A DNA stretch of 64,000 bases from Pectinatus cerevisiiphilus (GCF_004341685.1 NZ_SMAA01000009.1:1-64000); one strand, 5' to 3'; counted from the first letter of the stretch, positions 36,126 to 44,206 are shown. The notes: generated by a model not told the origin, from the sequence alone. Program-made: numbers and translations.

Positions 36126-36948
36126 TTAATTGTAAAATGAAATTGAACAGATAAAAATCCATAGTGACCTCGTGTTATGATTTAGGTGTCTAATCAAAAA
36201 TATAACCTGAGGTAATCACTATGGACTACAACAATCATAACACGACATTACGTACAAATAAACACTTAAATTTAGAAGAACGTTTTTATATTGAAAAAGG
36301 TTGCTTGCTGGAGATAGTATAACCTCTATAGCCAGTGATCTAGGCCGCTCCAGAACTACAATTTACAACGAAATTAAACGAGGCAGTGTAGTTCAAATTA
36401 AGCAAAATAAAGCAGGTCTTACGTATTTAGCCGATACAGGGCAAACTGTGTATAAAAGGAATCGCCAAGGATCTTTTAATACGTTGCGAGCAGGTTTTAT
36501 TGAGCCTTTTTTATCGCAGATTATATGTAGCGTTACGCTGTCCTTCAGCAAAAGCTGCTAATGTAAAGAATACATTGGCAGATTGGCTTGGGTCTTTTTC
36601 TAAAAACTCAAGTTTAGCTGCTTTATGCAAAACTATTACTTCTGACAATGGTCAAGAGTTTGCAAAAATATCTGAGCTTGAGCGTAGCGGATTGGATATA
36701 TTCTTTGCCCATCCATATTCAGCTTGGGAACGTGGTTCTAATGAAAGACATAATGGGTTGATTCGTCGTTTTATACCTAAGGGTGTTCCTGTTAAAACCA
36801 TTACTGAAGATACCTTAAAACGTGCCATTTATTGGTGTAACAATTTACCTCGTAAATTATTGGGATATAAAACTCCTCAAGAAGTATTTTTAGAAGAAGT
36901 TGGGCAGTTAGTGGATTTACAAACTGTTCAATTTGATATTACAATTTA
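36126..36948 (+). mobile_element. IS30-family insertion sequence remnant with terminal inverted repeats
   Basis: Imperfect terminal inverted repeats of 23 bp (20 matches) lie at 36126-36148 and 36926-36948. They bracket a broken IS30 transposase gene, so both ends of the element survive while the interior is frameshifted and deleted (about 820 bp against the ~1.1 kb usual for the family). Confidence 0.7.
36159..36244 (+). promoter_or_regulatory. Alternative leader hairpins covering the IS30 transposase start
   Basis: Two nested inverted repeats precede and overlap the start codon at 36222. CCATAGTGA with CTC (36159-36171) pairs with GAGGT and TCACTATGG (36209-36224). CGTGTTATGATT (36171-36182) pairs with AATCATAACACG (36233-36244). 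The first hairpin buries the ATG in read-through transcripts, as is known for protection of IS10 and IS50 transposase genes from external promoters. Here this is an inference. Confidence 0.5.
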
Positions 36949-36949
36949 A
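36222..36949 (+). pseudogene. IS30-family transposase, frameshifted and internally deleted
   Basis: The N-terminus (MDYNNHNTTLRTNKHLNLEE, then RFYIEKG) is followed by a frameshift near 36300. The HTH continues in another frame (LLAGDSITSIASDLGRSRTTIYNEIKRG). Central catalytic sequence is missing around 36490-36540. The C-terminal DDE part resumes with TSDNGQEFAKISELE, FAHPYSAWERGSNERHNGLIRRFIPKG and LNNLPRKLLGYKTPQEVF-type sequence. The gene cannot make an active transposase. Confidence 0.85.
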
Positions 36950-37219
36950 GAAAAGATAAAAGATGCAAGGCAAGAGAAAAAGTATAAGACACGCCTAACG
37001 AAATAGTTCACTTTTGACAAAAGCCTAATTAATCCATACTAAACATCCAATAATCACTTTTAGTTAATCATAAAAATACAATTAAAATATTTAAAGCACG
37101 CTAACAAATTAGTTAAATAAGAATACTAAATGTAAGCGAGCAATCAAATGATATATAGCAATAATGCCGCTAATCTTGTATTCTAAATTACAAGGACTAG
37201 CAGTATTTCACATGTATGA

Positions 37220-37392
37220 TTATTGACTACAGTTGTTTTTTATTTCGTCACTCCACGGCAGATAATTTTCTATCAGCACAAAATTATGAATAATCGGCTG
37301 GTTAGGCAGATTTTTAAATATATACCAAAGATATTTATAGATATCTATTTTATTTGCCTTACATGTTTCTATTATTCTGTACCATAATAATA
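37220..37392 (-). pseudogene. IS66-family transposase, C-terminal fragment
   Basis: On the minus strand an open stretch ends at a TAA (37220-37222) and encodes about 56 residues. They include RIIETCKANKIDIYKYLWYI, then IFKNLPNQP and the end ENYLPWSDEIKNN, as in the C-terminus of IS66 TnpC. The rest of the element is absent. The stretch 36950-37219 before it has no recognisable gene. After it, 37393-37569 includes a plus-strand open segment (IIRGKTIVPEELTGSQLSFDF at about 37475-37550) that looks like another gene's tail and was not identified. Confidence 0.7.
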
Positions 37393-37569
37393 AAAATTTT
37401 GATGGTTATTGCATTTTGAGTAGCAAATTTGATATGATTTTGTCATGAGGACTCTTCTCCTTTGGGATGTATATTATTCGTGGCAAAACTATTGTACCAG
37501 AAGAACTAACAGGGTCTCAACTTTCATTTGACTTTACAATGCGAATAAATAATTAAGGAGAATTTTATT

Positions 37570-38061
37570 TTGAAAAATAATATAGAAACTGTGACGGAAG
37601 AAACACTGTTCCATATTTTAAACTTTTTCGAACATATGAAAGTACCTTATTGGTTAGACGGTGGCTGGGGCGTAGATGTCTTAACCGGTCAGCAAAACCG
37701 AAAACATAGAGATATTGATATAGATTTCGATGCTAAATATACGGAATCTGTTATTTCAAAATTAAAGGAAATTGGCTATATCGTCAATGTTGACTGGATG
37801 CCTTCCCGTATGGAACTTAAACATGATAAATATGGATATTTAGATATCCACCCTATTGATTTTAATGCAGATGGTTCTATCACTCAAGCAGATCCACAAG
37901 GGGGAAAGTATATTTTCCAGAAAGAATGGTTTACTTCAACAGAATATAAAGACCGAGAAATACCCTGTATCTCAAAAGAAGCGCAGCTACTGTTTCATTC
38001 AGGTTACGAATTGAGTGATAAGGACCATATTGATATTGATAATTTGAACTCCATTCAATAA
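37570..38061 (+). CDS. Lincosamide nucleotidyltransferase, Lnu(C)-like
   Basis: Enzymes of this family inactivate lincomycin and clindamycin by adding a nucleotide to a hydroxyl. The 163-aa protein has the size and motifs of the small Lnu(C)/Lnu(A)-type transferases. ILNFFEHMKVPYWLDGGWGVD near residue 15 is followed by the metal-site HRDIDIDFDA near 46, then DWMPSRMELKH, YGYLDIHPIDF near 97 and ISKEAQLLFHSGYE near 138. The TTG start at 37570 has AAGGAG upstream. It lies between IS66, IS30 and GrpB remnants, consistent with acquisition by mobile DNA. Resistance is inferred, and activity on other substrates is possible. Confidence 0.78.
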   Translation: MKNNIETVTEETLFHILNFFEHMKVPYWLDGGWGVDVLTGQQNRKHRDIDIDFDAKYTESVISKLKEIGYIVNVDWMPSRMELKHDKYGYLDIHPIDFNADGSITQADPQGGKYIFQKEWFTSTEYKDREIPCISKEAQLLFHSGYELSDKDHIDIDNLNSIQ

Positions 38062-38088
38062 ATTCCCTAAAATAAAATATATTTTAGA

Positions 38089-38292
38089 GGTTTTGCAGAA
38101 AAAGTATAGCATTTGCATATAAGCTATGAAGGCGATAATGCAAAACTTTATTTTAGGGATTATCTTATTGAGAATGTAACCATTGCTAAAAAATATGAGT
38201 ATAACCGAGATGCGTATACAGATACAAAAACAAATTTCATTGTAAAATATACGAAACAAGCCAAAGTGTTATATAAGAATAGGTATCACTAG
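38089..38292 (+). pseudogene. GrpB (UPF0157) family fragment
   Basis: The frame encodes GFAEKV, a TAG stop, then HLHISYEGDNAKLYFRDYL and the rest of a typical GrpB C-terminus (AYTDTKTNFIVKYTKQ and AKVLYKNRY) up to a TAG at 38290. GrpB proteins usually read RVFHLH at the stop position, so the stop is a disabling mutation, and the N-terminal two thirds are missing. GrpB-like genes often travel with nucleotidyltransferase resistance genes. It follows the lnu-like gene by 27 bp. Confidence 0.65.
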
Positions 38293-38623
38293 TATTAATA
38301 TCACTACTATTTGAAAAATATTTTGAAATTTAAAACATTATTGTAGTAAACACACTACTAAGTTAAATAACAATTTGATAATATTAGTAAACAGGAACAG
38401 GATACTTTACAATACTGGTTGTAGAGCATCTTGTTCCTGTTTAATTATAATATTTTTATCAACATGTAATTTTATAAATAAACATCATACTTGACCTGTG
38501 CTTAGTAAAGAAATTTTTTTTAACATGTTATTCGATTGAAAGTACGTTTTTCATACACTCTTATCCAAGTAAATACAGCATTAGTGTTTTGAATGTACAA
38601 TCCACTATCTATTTCGAACTATA
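38293..38623. other. AT-rich intergenic region closing the accessory island
   Basis: No ORF is supported. The region holds a terminator hairpin at 38389-38446 and otherwise AT-rich sequence without visible repeats. Confidence 0.5.
38389..38446 (+). terminator. Hairpin terminator after the accessory genes
   Basis: AAACAGGAACAGGA pairs with TCTTGTTCCTGTTT (one bulge) across a 26-nt loop and is followed by AATTATAAT; the T-run is short. It is probably the terminator of the lnu-GrpB transcript. Confidence 0.55.
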
Positions 38624-39160
38624 TTACTCATTTTGAGATGAAAGCTGATAAATTCTGCTTTTGTCATTTTTAGATAATAATAAATCCATAATTTTAACCA
38701 TTAACAATATAGCAGGGACATCTAATGCATATCGCAGTAACATAAAATTCCATCCCATTATAGATGCCTCAAACAAGGATATGGGAATCTTTGTAGCAGA
38801 CCAAGCACCGATAAAAATAATAATATTTGTGAATTTAGCCCCTTTACGCATCAGCACTTCAGTAAAAGGGAATGCCATATAACCGGGACCAGCAGCAACT
38901 GAGCCAATAAAAAATGCAATGAAAATGCCACGAATTCCAGAATTTTTTCCCATGAATTTCATCATAGTTTCTCTATCAACCCAAATATCTAAAAAACCGA
39001 GTAAAATAAAAATTGGTGGCATAATAAGTAACATTTCTCCCAAACTTCCAAAGCTCTCAACCAGTGCAGCCTTACCACGCGCTGGATCTATAAGGTATAG
39101 AATGAAATAAATTATCAAAACAGCAATTAAAAGCTTGTAGCGCGAAAGTAAATGTTTCAT
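38624..39160 (-). CDS. Permease-family membrane protein, second half (YraQ/ArsP-like)
   Basis: The 178-aa protein has about five hydrophobic segments and the permease-family motif FFIGSVAAGPGYMAFPF near residue 82, then KGAKFTNIIIFIGAWSATKIP. This corresponds to one repeat half of the YraQ/ArsP permease family. It starts inside the stop of the preceding gene (4-nt overlap), so the two half-size proteins are made together and probably form one transporter. The substrate is unknown; some relatives export organoarsenicals. Confidence 0.75.
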   Translation of the reverse strand: MKHLLSRYKLLIAVLIIYFILYLIDPARGKAALVESFGSLGEMLLIMPPIFILLGFLDIWVDRETMMKFMGKNSGIRGIFIAFFIGSVAAGPGYMAFPFTEVLMRKGAKFTNIIIFIGAWSATKIPISLFEASIMGWNFMLLRYALDVPAILLMVKIMDLLLSKNDKSRIYQLSSQNE

Positions 39161-39636
39161 TGTAGCAACGCCTCCATAGTAAATGCAATTATTAAAGAAA
39201 AAAATATAGCTAATACATTACGAATATACGCCGATTTTTTCCCAAAGTATTGTATTTCCAATGGTAAAGTAAGCACACCAACCATTACAGAAGTTGAAAT
39301 GAACATAATAATCTGCAACATACCCGCACCATTTTCTAATAAAGTACGGGCTAAAGGAAATGTAACAAACCCAAGGATAACCGTACATGAACCTACAATC
39401 GCGGCAAGCAATGTACCATGCCAACCAGATTCACTGCCTAAAAGATAAGCAATTGTTTGTGGTGTTAAAAATGAAAGAATGAGCCCAATACAAAAAACAA
39501 TTAACAAGAAAATGGGCAAAATATTTTCAAAAGAGTGCCAACCTTTTAATAAAGATTGCTTAGTTTTTGTACGATCTTTGTAGCTTGACCAAATAATTAT
39601 CAAACCAGCCAACAAATAAAAAATAAGAGTAATCAT
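39157..39636 (-). CDS. Permease-family membrane protein, first half (YraQ/ArsP-like)
   Basis: The 159-aa protein has four to five hydrophobic segments. The pseudo-symmetric counterpart of its partner's motif is AAIVGSCTVILGFVTFPLA near residue 73, followed by LLENGAGMLQIIMFIS. It is the first gene of the pair, divergent from the padR-type regulator that shares the promoter region 39637-39778. Confidence 0.75.
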   Translation of the reverse strand: MITLIFYLLAGLIIIWSSYKDRTKTKQSLLKGWHSFENILPIFLLIVFCIGLILSFLTPQTIAYLLGSESGWHGTLLAAIVGSCTVILGFVTFPLARTLLENGAGMLQIIMFISTSVMVGVLTLPLEIQYFGKKSAYIRNVLAIFFSLIIAFTMEALLQ

Positions 39637-39685
39637 AATATCCCCCCAATAAATGTTTTAAACATCTTAGTGTTCTTTACAGTAT

Positions 39686-39751
39686 AATATAAAATGCTTT
39701 TTCATTTATGTCAAGAAAGATTGACGTAATAATGGTTAAAGCAGTATACTG
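39686..39751. promoter_or_regulatory. Divergent promoters of the permease pair and the PadR gene with a candidate operator
   Basis: Minus strand: TTGACA (39709-39714) and TATATT (39686-39691) with 17 bp between. Plus strand: TTGACG (39721-39726) and TATACT (39745-39750) with 18 bp. The palindrome CAGTATACTG (39742-39751) covers the plus-strand -10, and ACAGTATAAT recurs over the minus-strand -10. These are good candidates for the PadR operator. Confidence 0.55.
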
Positions 39752-39778
39752 TTTTTAACATTTAGGAGAGATGCAATT

Positions 39779-40141
39779 ATGAACATTGGTAAAGTCCAAC
39801 AACATAGACACTTACCTGCTTTTATTTTATTGGAATTGGCACATGGTAATGCGCATGGAGGTGCTATTTATAATGCCTTGATTAATAATATACCTGATTT
39901 TCAATGTGACACAGCTGCAATTTATCGTACCTTAAATCAATTAAATAAAGATGGTGCCGTCACTTTCTCTTGGGATACAAGTCATGCTGGTCCCGCCCGA
40001 AAGATTTACAGCATCACACCAATAGGATATGAGCAGTTAACATTATGGAAATCGGACATAGAGCAAAGAATAAAAAAATTACAATTCTTCTTGCATACAT
40101 ACGAAACGACATTTGAAGATAAACGCGCAAAGAAAAGATAA
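39779..40141 (+). CDS. PadR-family transcriptional regulator
   Basis: The 120-aa protein has the PadR winged helix: HLPAFILLELAHGNAHGGAIYNAL near residue 10, DTAAIYRTLNQLNKDGAVTFSW near 42 and a C-terminal dimer helix (LWKSDIEQRIKKLQFFL). PadR proteins usually repress a neighbouring transporter or detoxification gene and respond to small aromatic or drug-like ligands. The divergent permease pair is the likely target. The ATG has TTAGGAGAG upstream. Confidence 0.85.
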   Translation: MNIGKVQQHRHLPAFILLELAHGNAHGGAIYNALINNIPDFQCDTAAIYRTLNQLNKDGAVTFSWDTSHAGPARKIYSITPIGYEQLTLWKSDIEQRIKKLQFFLHTYETTFEDKRAKKR

Positions 40142-40330
40142 TAGAAAGCTTTCCCTTAGAATTATATTGTTGCAGACTCAAGATACATGAGACAACCGTA
40201 TCAATGTCAAAACTACTATTTCACTAAAATAAATTAAAACAGTTCCAGATAAATTCCAATGGCTTTGACTAAAAAAATGATAGGAAATAACTAACCACCT
40301 CTATTACAAGTCTTGGAGGATAGCTATTAT

Positions 40331-40822
40331 ATGAAAAAGGTAATAGTAATTGGATGTCCCGGTGCAGGAAAAAGCGAATTTGCCCGCAGATTAAAAAATA
40401 CTACACAGCTTCCACTTTATTATTTAGATATGTTATGGCATAAAGCTGACAAAACTAATTTTACACAAGATGAATTTGATATAAAACTAATTAATATATT
40501 GAAACAAGACAAGTGGATAATTGACGGGAATTATCTTCGTACACTAGAAATAAGATTAAAAGAATGCGATACTGTATTTTTATTAGACTATTCACTTGCT
40601 ACCTGCCTTTCAGGTGCGAATTCTCGTATAGGTAAAAAACGTGAAGATATGCCTTGGATAGAAACTGAATTTGATGGAGAATTTAAACAATGGATTATGA
40701 ATTTTCCAGTAAAACAATTACCACAGATTTATAACTTATTAAGAAAATACAAGCAAAAAAATATCAATATATTCAAATCAAGAGAAGACGCAGACAACTA
40801 TTTGCATTTGCTAAAGAAATAA
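40331..40822 (+). CDS. P-loop kinase-like protein (FlaR/topology-modulation family)
   Basis: The 163-aa protein has Walker A IGCPGAGKSEF near residue 7, then LPLYYLDMLWHK near 28 and WIIDGNYLRTL near 64. These are typical of the small AAA/adenylate-kinase-like proteins annotated as DNA topology modulation protein or FlaR. The function in cells is not established. ATG 40331 has TTGGAGGA at good spacing; the frame open upstream is not used. It is monocistronic with its own terminator. Confidence 0.75.
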   Translation: MKKVIVIGCPGAGKSEFARRLKNTTQLPLYYLDMLWHKADKTNFTQDEFDIKLINILKQDKWIIDGNYLRTLEIRLKECDTVFLLDYSLATCLSGANSRIGKKREDMPWIETEFDGEFKQWIMNFPVKQLPQIYNLLRKYKQKNINIFKSREDADNYLHLLKK

Positions 40823-40924
40823 TCACTTCACACCAATTTTAAACATAATATAATTTGACATTACAATATAAAAATGATATTATTGCTACAATTTATATTC
40901 ATTTCGGTGCTAATCAGAAAGCTG

Positions 40925-40968
40925 AAGGCATAAAATTCTTAAACGAATTTTATGCCTTTTTGTTTTAT
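40925..40968 (+). terminator. Rho-independent terminator
   Basis: AAGGCATAAAATTC / GAATTTTATGCCTT with a 6-nt loop is followed by TTTGTTTT. Confidence 0.85.
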
Positions 40969-41003
40969 AAATATGATTTAGAATTATTTACTCACTATTG
41001 ATA

Positions 41004-41393
41004 TTAAAATCGACTTAAACTTTTTACCTCTGTACCATTTATACGTCCCTTTAGATAATTGATTTTATATTCCACAATTCTTTGATAATTTTCTAATTCT
41101 TTCAACTGTCCTTCAATAACATTTTTTTGAGCTTGAAAAAGTGCAAGCCTTTTTTTGAGAGTCGCATCTCCCTGCATACACCAATCCATATAAGTTCGAA
41201 TTTGTTTTAAAGGCATTCCTGTGTTTTTTAAACATTGTAAAACAGTAATCCACTCATAATCTGTCTCATTAAACAAACGATTCCCATTTGCCGAACGTTC
41301 AATGAAGGGAAGTAATCCTTCTCTATCATAATAACGTAATGTATGTATAGAAATGCCTGTTTTTTTAGAAGCCTGCGCAATTGTATCGTGCAT
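41004..41393 (-). CDS. MerR-family regulator, AdhR-like
   Basis: The 129-aa protein has the MerR N-terminal winged helix (KKTGISIHTLRYYDREGLLPF near residue 9, RLFNETDYEWI near 38) and a C-terminal dimerisation coiled coil. No Cys-rich metal loop is present; a single Cys in DWCMQGD near 71 could be redox- or aldehyde-sensitive. The divergent alcohol dehydrogenase gene and the operator palindrome at 41508 make this an AdhR-type activator of that gene by inference. Confidence 0.83.
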   Translation of the reverse strand: MHDTIAQASKKTGISIHTLRYYDREGLLPFIERSANGNRLFNETDYEWITVLQCLKNTGMPLKQIRTYMDWCMQGDATLKKRLALFQAQKNVIEGQLKELENYQRIVEYKINYLKGRINGTEVKSLSRF

Positions 41394-41502
41394 ATTTTTT
41401 CTCCCGCCTAATAACGATCAATATTCAATATAATTTATAGGTATAAATATACACCATGTCAATAATTATTTATAGAACACCTATGTTTTTTAAAAATTTT
41501 TC

Positions 41503-41533
41503 TTGCGCTTGAGTATACTCAAGGCCTTACAGT
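41503..41533 (+). promoter_or_regulatory. MerR-type promoter with palindromic operator
   Basis: TTGCGC (41503-41508) and TACAGT (41528-41533) are 19 bp apart, the long spacer typical of MerR-activated promoters. Within it lies the perfect 16-bp palindrome CTTGAGTATACTCAAG (41508-41523). It drives the alcohol dehydrogenase gene. Confidence 0.75.
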
Positions 41534-41561
41534 AATATTACAAAATTATAGGAGGTAAAAC

Positions 41562-42740
41562 ATGAAAAATTTTGAGTATTATGCCCCTACACGGGTCGTT
41601 TTTGGGAAAGAGACAGAGAAACAAGTTGGTTCATTAATTCATTCACTTGGCTGCCAAAAAGCACTTGTACTTTTTGGGGGAAATAGTGCACAACGTTCTG
41701 GTTTATTAGAACAGATATATGGCTCATTGTCTGAATTTGGTATCTCCTTTATTACTTTGGGCGGAGTTGTCCCTAATCCAGTATTATCTAAAGTATATGA
41801 AGGCATCAAAATTTGCAGAAATGAACGAGTCGATTTTATTCTAGCCGTTGGTGGAGGCAGTGTTATTGATACTGCTAAAGCAATTGGCTACGGTGTAACA
41901 AATGAAGGTGATGTTTGGCATTTTTATAATGGGAAAAGAAAGCCTTCCTCTTGTTTGCCAATTGGTACGATTTTAACAATAGCTGGCTCTGGAAGTGAAA
42001 TGAGCTATTGTTCGATTATTACTAATGAAGACGGAAATTTAAAAAGGGCATGTAATTCTGATTTGGGAAGATGCAAATTTGTCATTATGAACCCCGAGCT
42101 CACTTACACATTACCAAAATGGCAGACAGCCTGTGGTTGTACAGATATTCTCATGCACTCTATGGAACGATATTTTTCTTCTGAACCATCAATGGAAGTT
42201 ACAGATAAAATCAGCGAAAGTATTATGCGTACCGTAATTCATAATTCTAAAATTTTAATGAAAGACCCCAAAAACTATAAAGCACGTGCTGAAATTATGT
42301 GGACAGCGAGTTTATCCCACAATGACTTAACAGGTTGCGGTGCTGCAAGTGATTGGGCAACACACCAACTAGAGCATGAATTAAGCGGTATGTTCAATAT
42401 TTCGCATGGCGCGGGCTTAGCTGCGCTATGGGGAAGCTGGGCACGCTATGTATTAAAAACCAATCCGAACAGATTTATGCAATTTGCCTCCCAAGTCCTA
42501 AATATCCCATGTAATTTTTTTGCACCCGAAAAAACAGCACTTGAAGGAATTGAAACATTAGAAGAATTTTTTATTTCTCTTGGTATGCCTGTCAAAATAA
42601 GCAATTTAAAGATAGCATTAACAGAATCACAAATTGAAGAACTCGCACAAAACTGTAGTTTTAAAAACCAAAGAACAATAGGAAATTTTAAGGTGCTTTA
42701 TAAAGAAGACATGAAAAAAATATATAGAATGGCTTCATAA
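41562..42740 (+). CDS. Iron-containing alcohol dehydrogenase
   Basis: The 392-aa protein belongs to the group III (Fe-ADH, butanol-dehydrogenase-like) family. The N-terminal domain has FEYYAPTRVVFGK and the NAD(P)-binding AVGGGSVIDTAKAI near residue 95. The metal-binding His/Asp residues lie in DILMHSMERYF near 194 and in ATHQLEHELSGMFNISHGAGLA near 265-287. It would reduce aldehydes or oxidise alcohols. It is monocistronic and controlled by the divergent MerR regulator. A role in aldehyde detoxification fits AdhR-type systems but is inferred. Confidence 0.9.
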   Translation: MKNFEYYAPTRVVFGKETEKQVGSLIHSLGCQKALVLFGGNSAQRSGLLEQIYGSLSEFGISFITLGGVVPNPVLSKVYEGIKICRNERVDFILAVGGGSVIDTAKAIGYGVTNEGDVWHFYNGKRKPSSCLPIGTILTIAGSGSEMSYCSIITNEDGNLKRACNSDLGRCKFVIMNPELTYTLPKWQTACGCTDILMHSMERYFSSEPSMEVTDKISESIMRTVIHNSKILMKDPKNYKARAEIMWTASLSHNDLTGCGAASDWATHQLEHELSGMFNISHGAGLAALWGSWARYVLKTNPNRFMQFASQVLNIPCNFFAPEKTALEGIETLEEFFISLGMPVKISNLKIALTESQIEELAQNCSFKNQRTIGNFKVLYKEDMKKIYRMAS

Positions 42741-42877
42741 TAAAAAAGATATTTTTTATTATAGTAACTTAATTCAATTTATGAACGGCAGAAAATCTAA
42801 ACTACATCTGATTTTCTGCCGTTATGCATTTATAAAGACCAATAGATGTAAAATATCCATAAATTTTTAAAAGTACC

Positions 42878-42908
42878 TTGACTTAAAGTGCGCTTTAAGT
42901 GATATTTT
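42878..42908 (+). promoter_or_regulatory. Second MerR-type promoter with palindromic operator
   Basis: TTGACT (42878-42883) and TATTTT (42903-42908) are 19 bp apart, with inverted repeats ACTTAAAG (42881-42888) and CTTTAAGT (42893-42900) in the spacer. The regulator downstream would control its own operon. Confidence 0.75.
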
Positions 42909-42931
42909 AGGTATGTGAGGAGGTGCTTCGT

Positions 42932-43309
42932 ATGGCAGACATTGAAATAAGCGATATGGCAAAATTAATGAACTTAAATTCAAGTACTCTAAGGTACTAC
43001 GAAAGCATTGGCCTAATTACAGATATAAAAAGGAATGCTTCAGGGAAAAGAGTATACAGTGAAAGGGACATAAAATGGATAGAAATGATAGGCAGACTTA
43101 GAGAAACCGGAATGAATATAAACAAAATGAAAAAATATGCTCAACTGCGGAAAATGGGTGATTCAACTATTACAGAAAGAAAAAATATTATGCAGGAACA
43201 CTTAAATTTCATTGAAAATAAAATTGAAGAATTGGCAAAGTCACGTGATTACGTTGCCAAAAAGGTAGAAATTTATACTAAAATGGAGGAAAAAATAAAT
43301 GGAAAATAG
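42932..43309 (+). CDS. MerR-family regulator, autoregulated
   Basis: The 125-aa protein has the MerR HTH (MAKLMNLNSSTLRYYESIGLI near residue 7, GKRVYSERDIKWIEMI near 38) and a C-terminal coiled coil ending in KVEIYTKMEEKINGK. It has no cysteines, so it does not resemble thiol or heavy-metal sensors. ATG 42932 has AGGAGG 9 nt upstream. Its 3' end overlaps the CMD gene by 11 nt, so regulator and enzyme are coupled. Confidence 0.83.
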   Translation: MADIEISDMAKLMNLNSSTLRYYESIGLITDIKRNASGKRVYSERDIKWIEMIGRLRETGMNINKMKKYAQLRKMGDSTITERKNIMQEHLNFIENKIEELAKSRDYVAKKVEIYTKMEEKINGK

Positions 43310-44111
43310 ATTAAAACGAGGATTGGCAAAATTACAGGAAGTGGACGGGAAATCCGGTGATGCTGTAGTAAATAGTATGAACACTATATTTCCAGATTTG
43401 GTTAAATATATGATCGAATATACTTTTGGTGATATATATTCAAGGGATATACTGGATCTAAAAGCAAAAGAAATGGCCGTAGTTGCCGCATTAACCGCAC
43501 TGGGAAATGCAAGGCCACAATTGAACGTCCATATAAACGGAGCACTAAATGTTGGCTGTTCAATTAATGAAATTAAAGAAATAATACTTCAAATGTCCGC
43601 ATATGCTGGTTTTCCAGCAAGTATAAACGCGATGAACGAATTAAAGGATGTATTAAAAGAACGTGAAGAACAAGGCATCAACGACTGTATTGGCAAGGAA
43701 CCAACCAGTAGCGTTTTACCTGCGGAAAGATATGAAGTTGGCCTAAAGGAACTTTCTGAGCTGGACAGCCAGCAAGCGGAACTACTTAAAGAAGCTTATA
43801 AGGATATTGCACCAGAACTTGTCCAGTTCATAATATGTGGACAAGCGGATATCATGGCAAGAGATAATCTAAATAAAAAATTTAGGGAACTTTCCACTAT
43901 TTCAGCTTTAACAGCGCTGGGAACTGCCGGTCCACAATTAAAATTCCACATCAGTGCAGGTCTCAACATAGGTTTAACGGCTGAGGATATTAAGGAAATT
44001 ATGCTTCTAATTTCCGTCTATGCAGGCTTCCCACAAGCCATAAACGGAACAAACATTTTAAAAGAAGTTCTAACAGAAAGATCTGCTAAAGAAAAGGTAA
44101 AAGCTGAGTAA
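43299..44111 (+). CDS. Tandem carboxymuconolactone decarboxylase-domain protein
   Basis: The 270-aa protein holds two CMD domains in tandem. Domain 1 (about 25-125) has LTALGNARPQLNVHINGALNVG and AYAGFPASINAMN. Domain 2 (about 150-255) has LTALGTAGPQLKFHISAGLNIG and VYAGFPQAINGTN. Single CMD proteins are about 120 aa and form oligomers. Neither domain has the CxxC of AhpD peroxidases, so a thiol-reductase role is unlikely. Related duplicated CMD proteins are often under MerR control in anaerobes, with unknown substrates. It is co-transcribed with the overlapping MerR gene and ends at a strong terminator. Confidence 0.82.
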   Translation: MENRLKRGLAKLQEVDGKSGDAVVNSMNTIFPDLVKYMIEYTFGDIYSRDILDLKAKEMAVVAALTALGNARPQLNVHINGALNVGCSINEIKEIILQMSAYAGFPASINAMNELKDVLKEREEQGINDCIGKEPTSSVLPAERYEVGLKELSELDSQQAELLKEAYKDIAPELVQFIICGQADIMARDNLNKKFRELSTISALTALGTAGPQLKFHISAGLNIGLTAEDIKEIMLLISVYAGFPQAINGTNILKEVLTERSAKEKVKAE

Positions 44112-44157
44112 CACTATAAAAATTTTATAATTTCCAATTTGCATTTCCAAACTAAAA

Positions 44158-44206
44158 AACAAGTGCTTATCCCCATTTTCAATAGGAATAAGCACTTGTT
44201 TTTTGT
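44158..44206 (+). terminator. Rho-independent terminator
   Basis: AACAAGTGCTTA / TAAGCACTTGTT with a 19-nt loop is followed by TTTTT. It ends the MerR-CMD operon. Confidence 0.8.

Noticed and set aside
37475-37556. Open segment IIRGKTIVPEELTGSQLSFDF before the lnu-like gene
   Set aside because: It could be the tail of a lost gene, but it is too short to assign and lacks a start; mentioned only with the IS66 remnant.
42784-42823. Hairpin AACGGCAGAAAATC / GATTTTCTGCCGTT after the alcohol dehydrogenase gene
   Set aside because: The stem is strong, but no T-run follows on either strand. It may be a terminator assisted by Rho or a processing site; not called.
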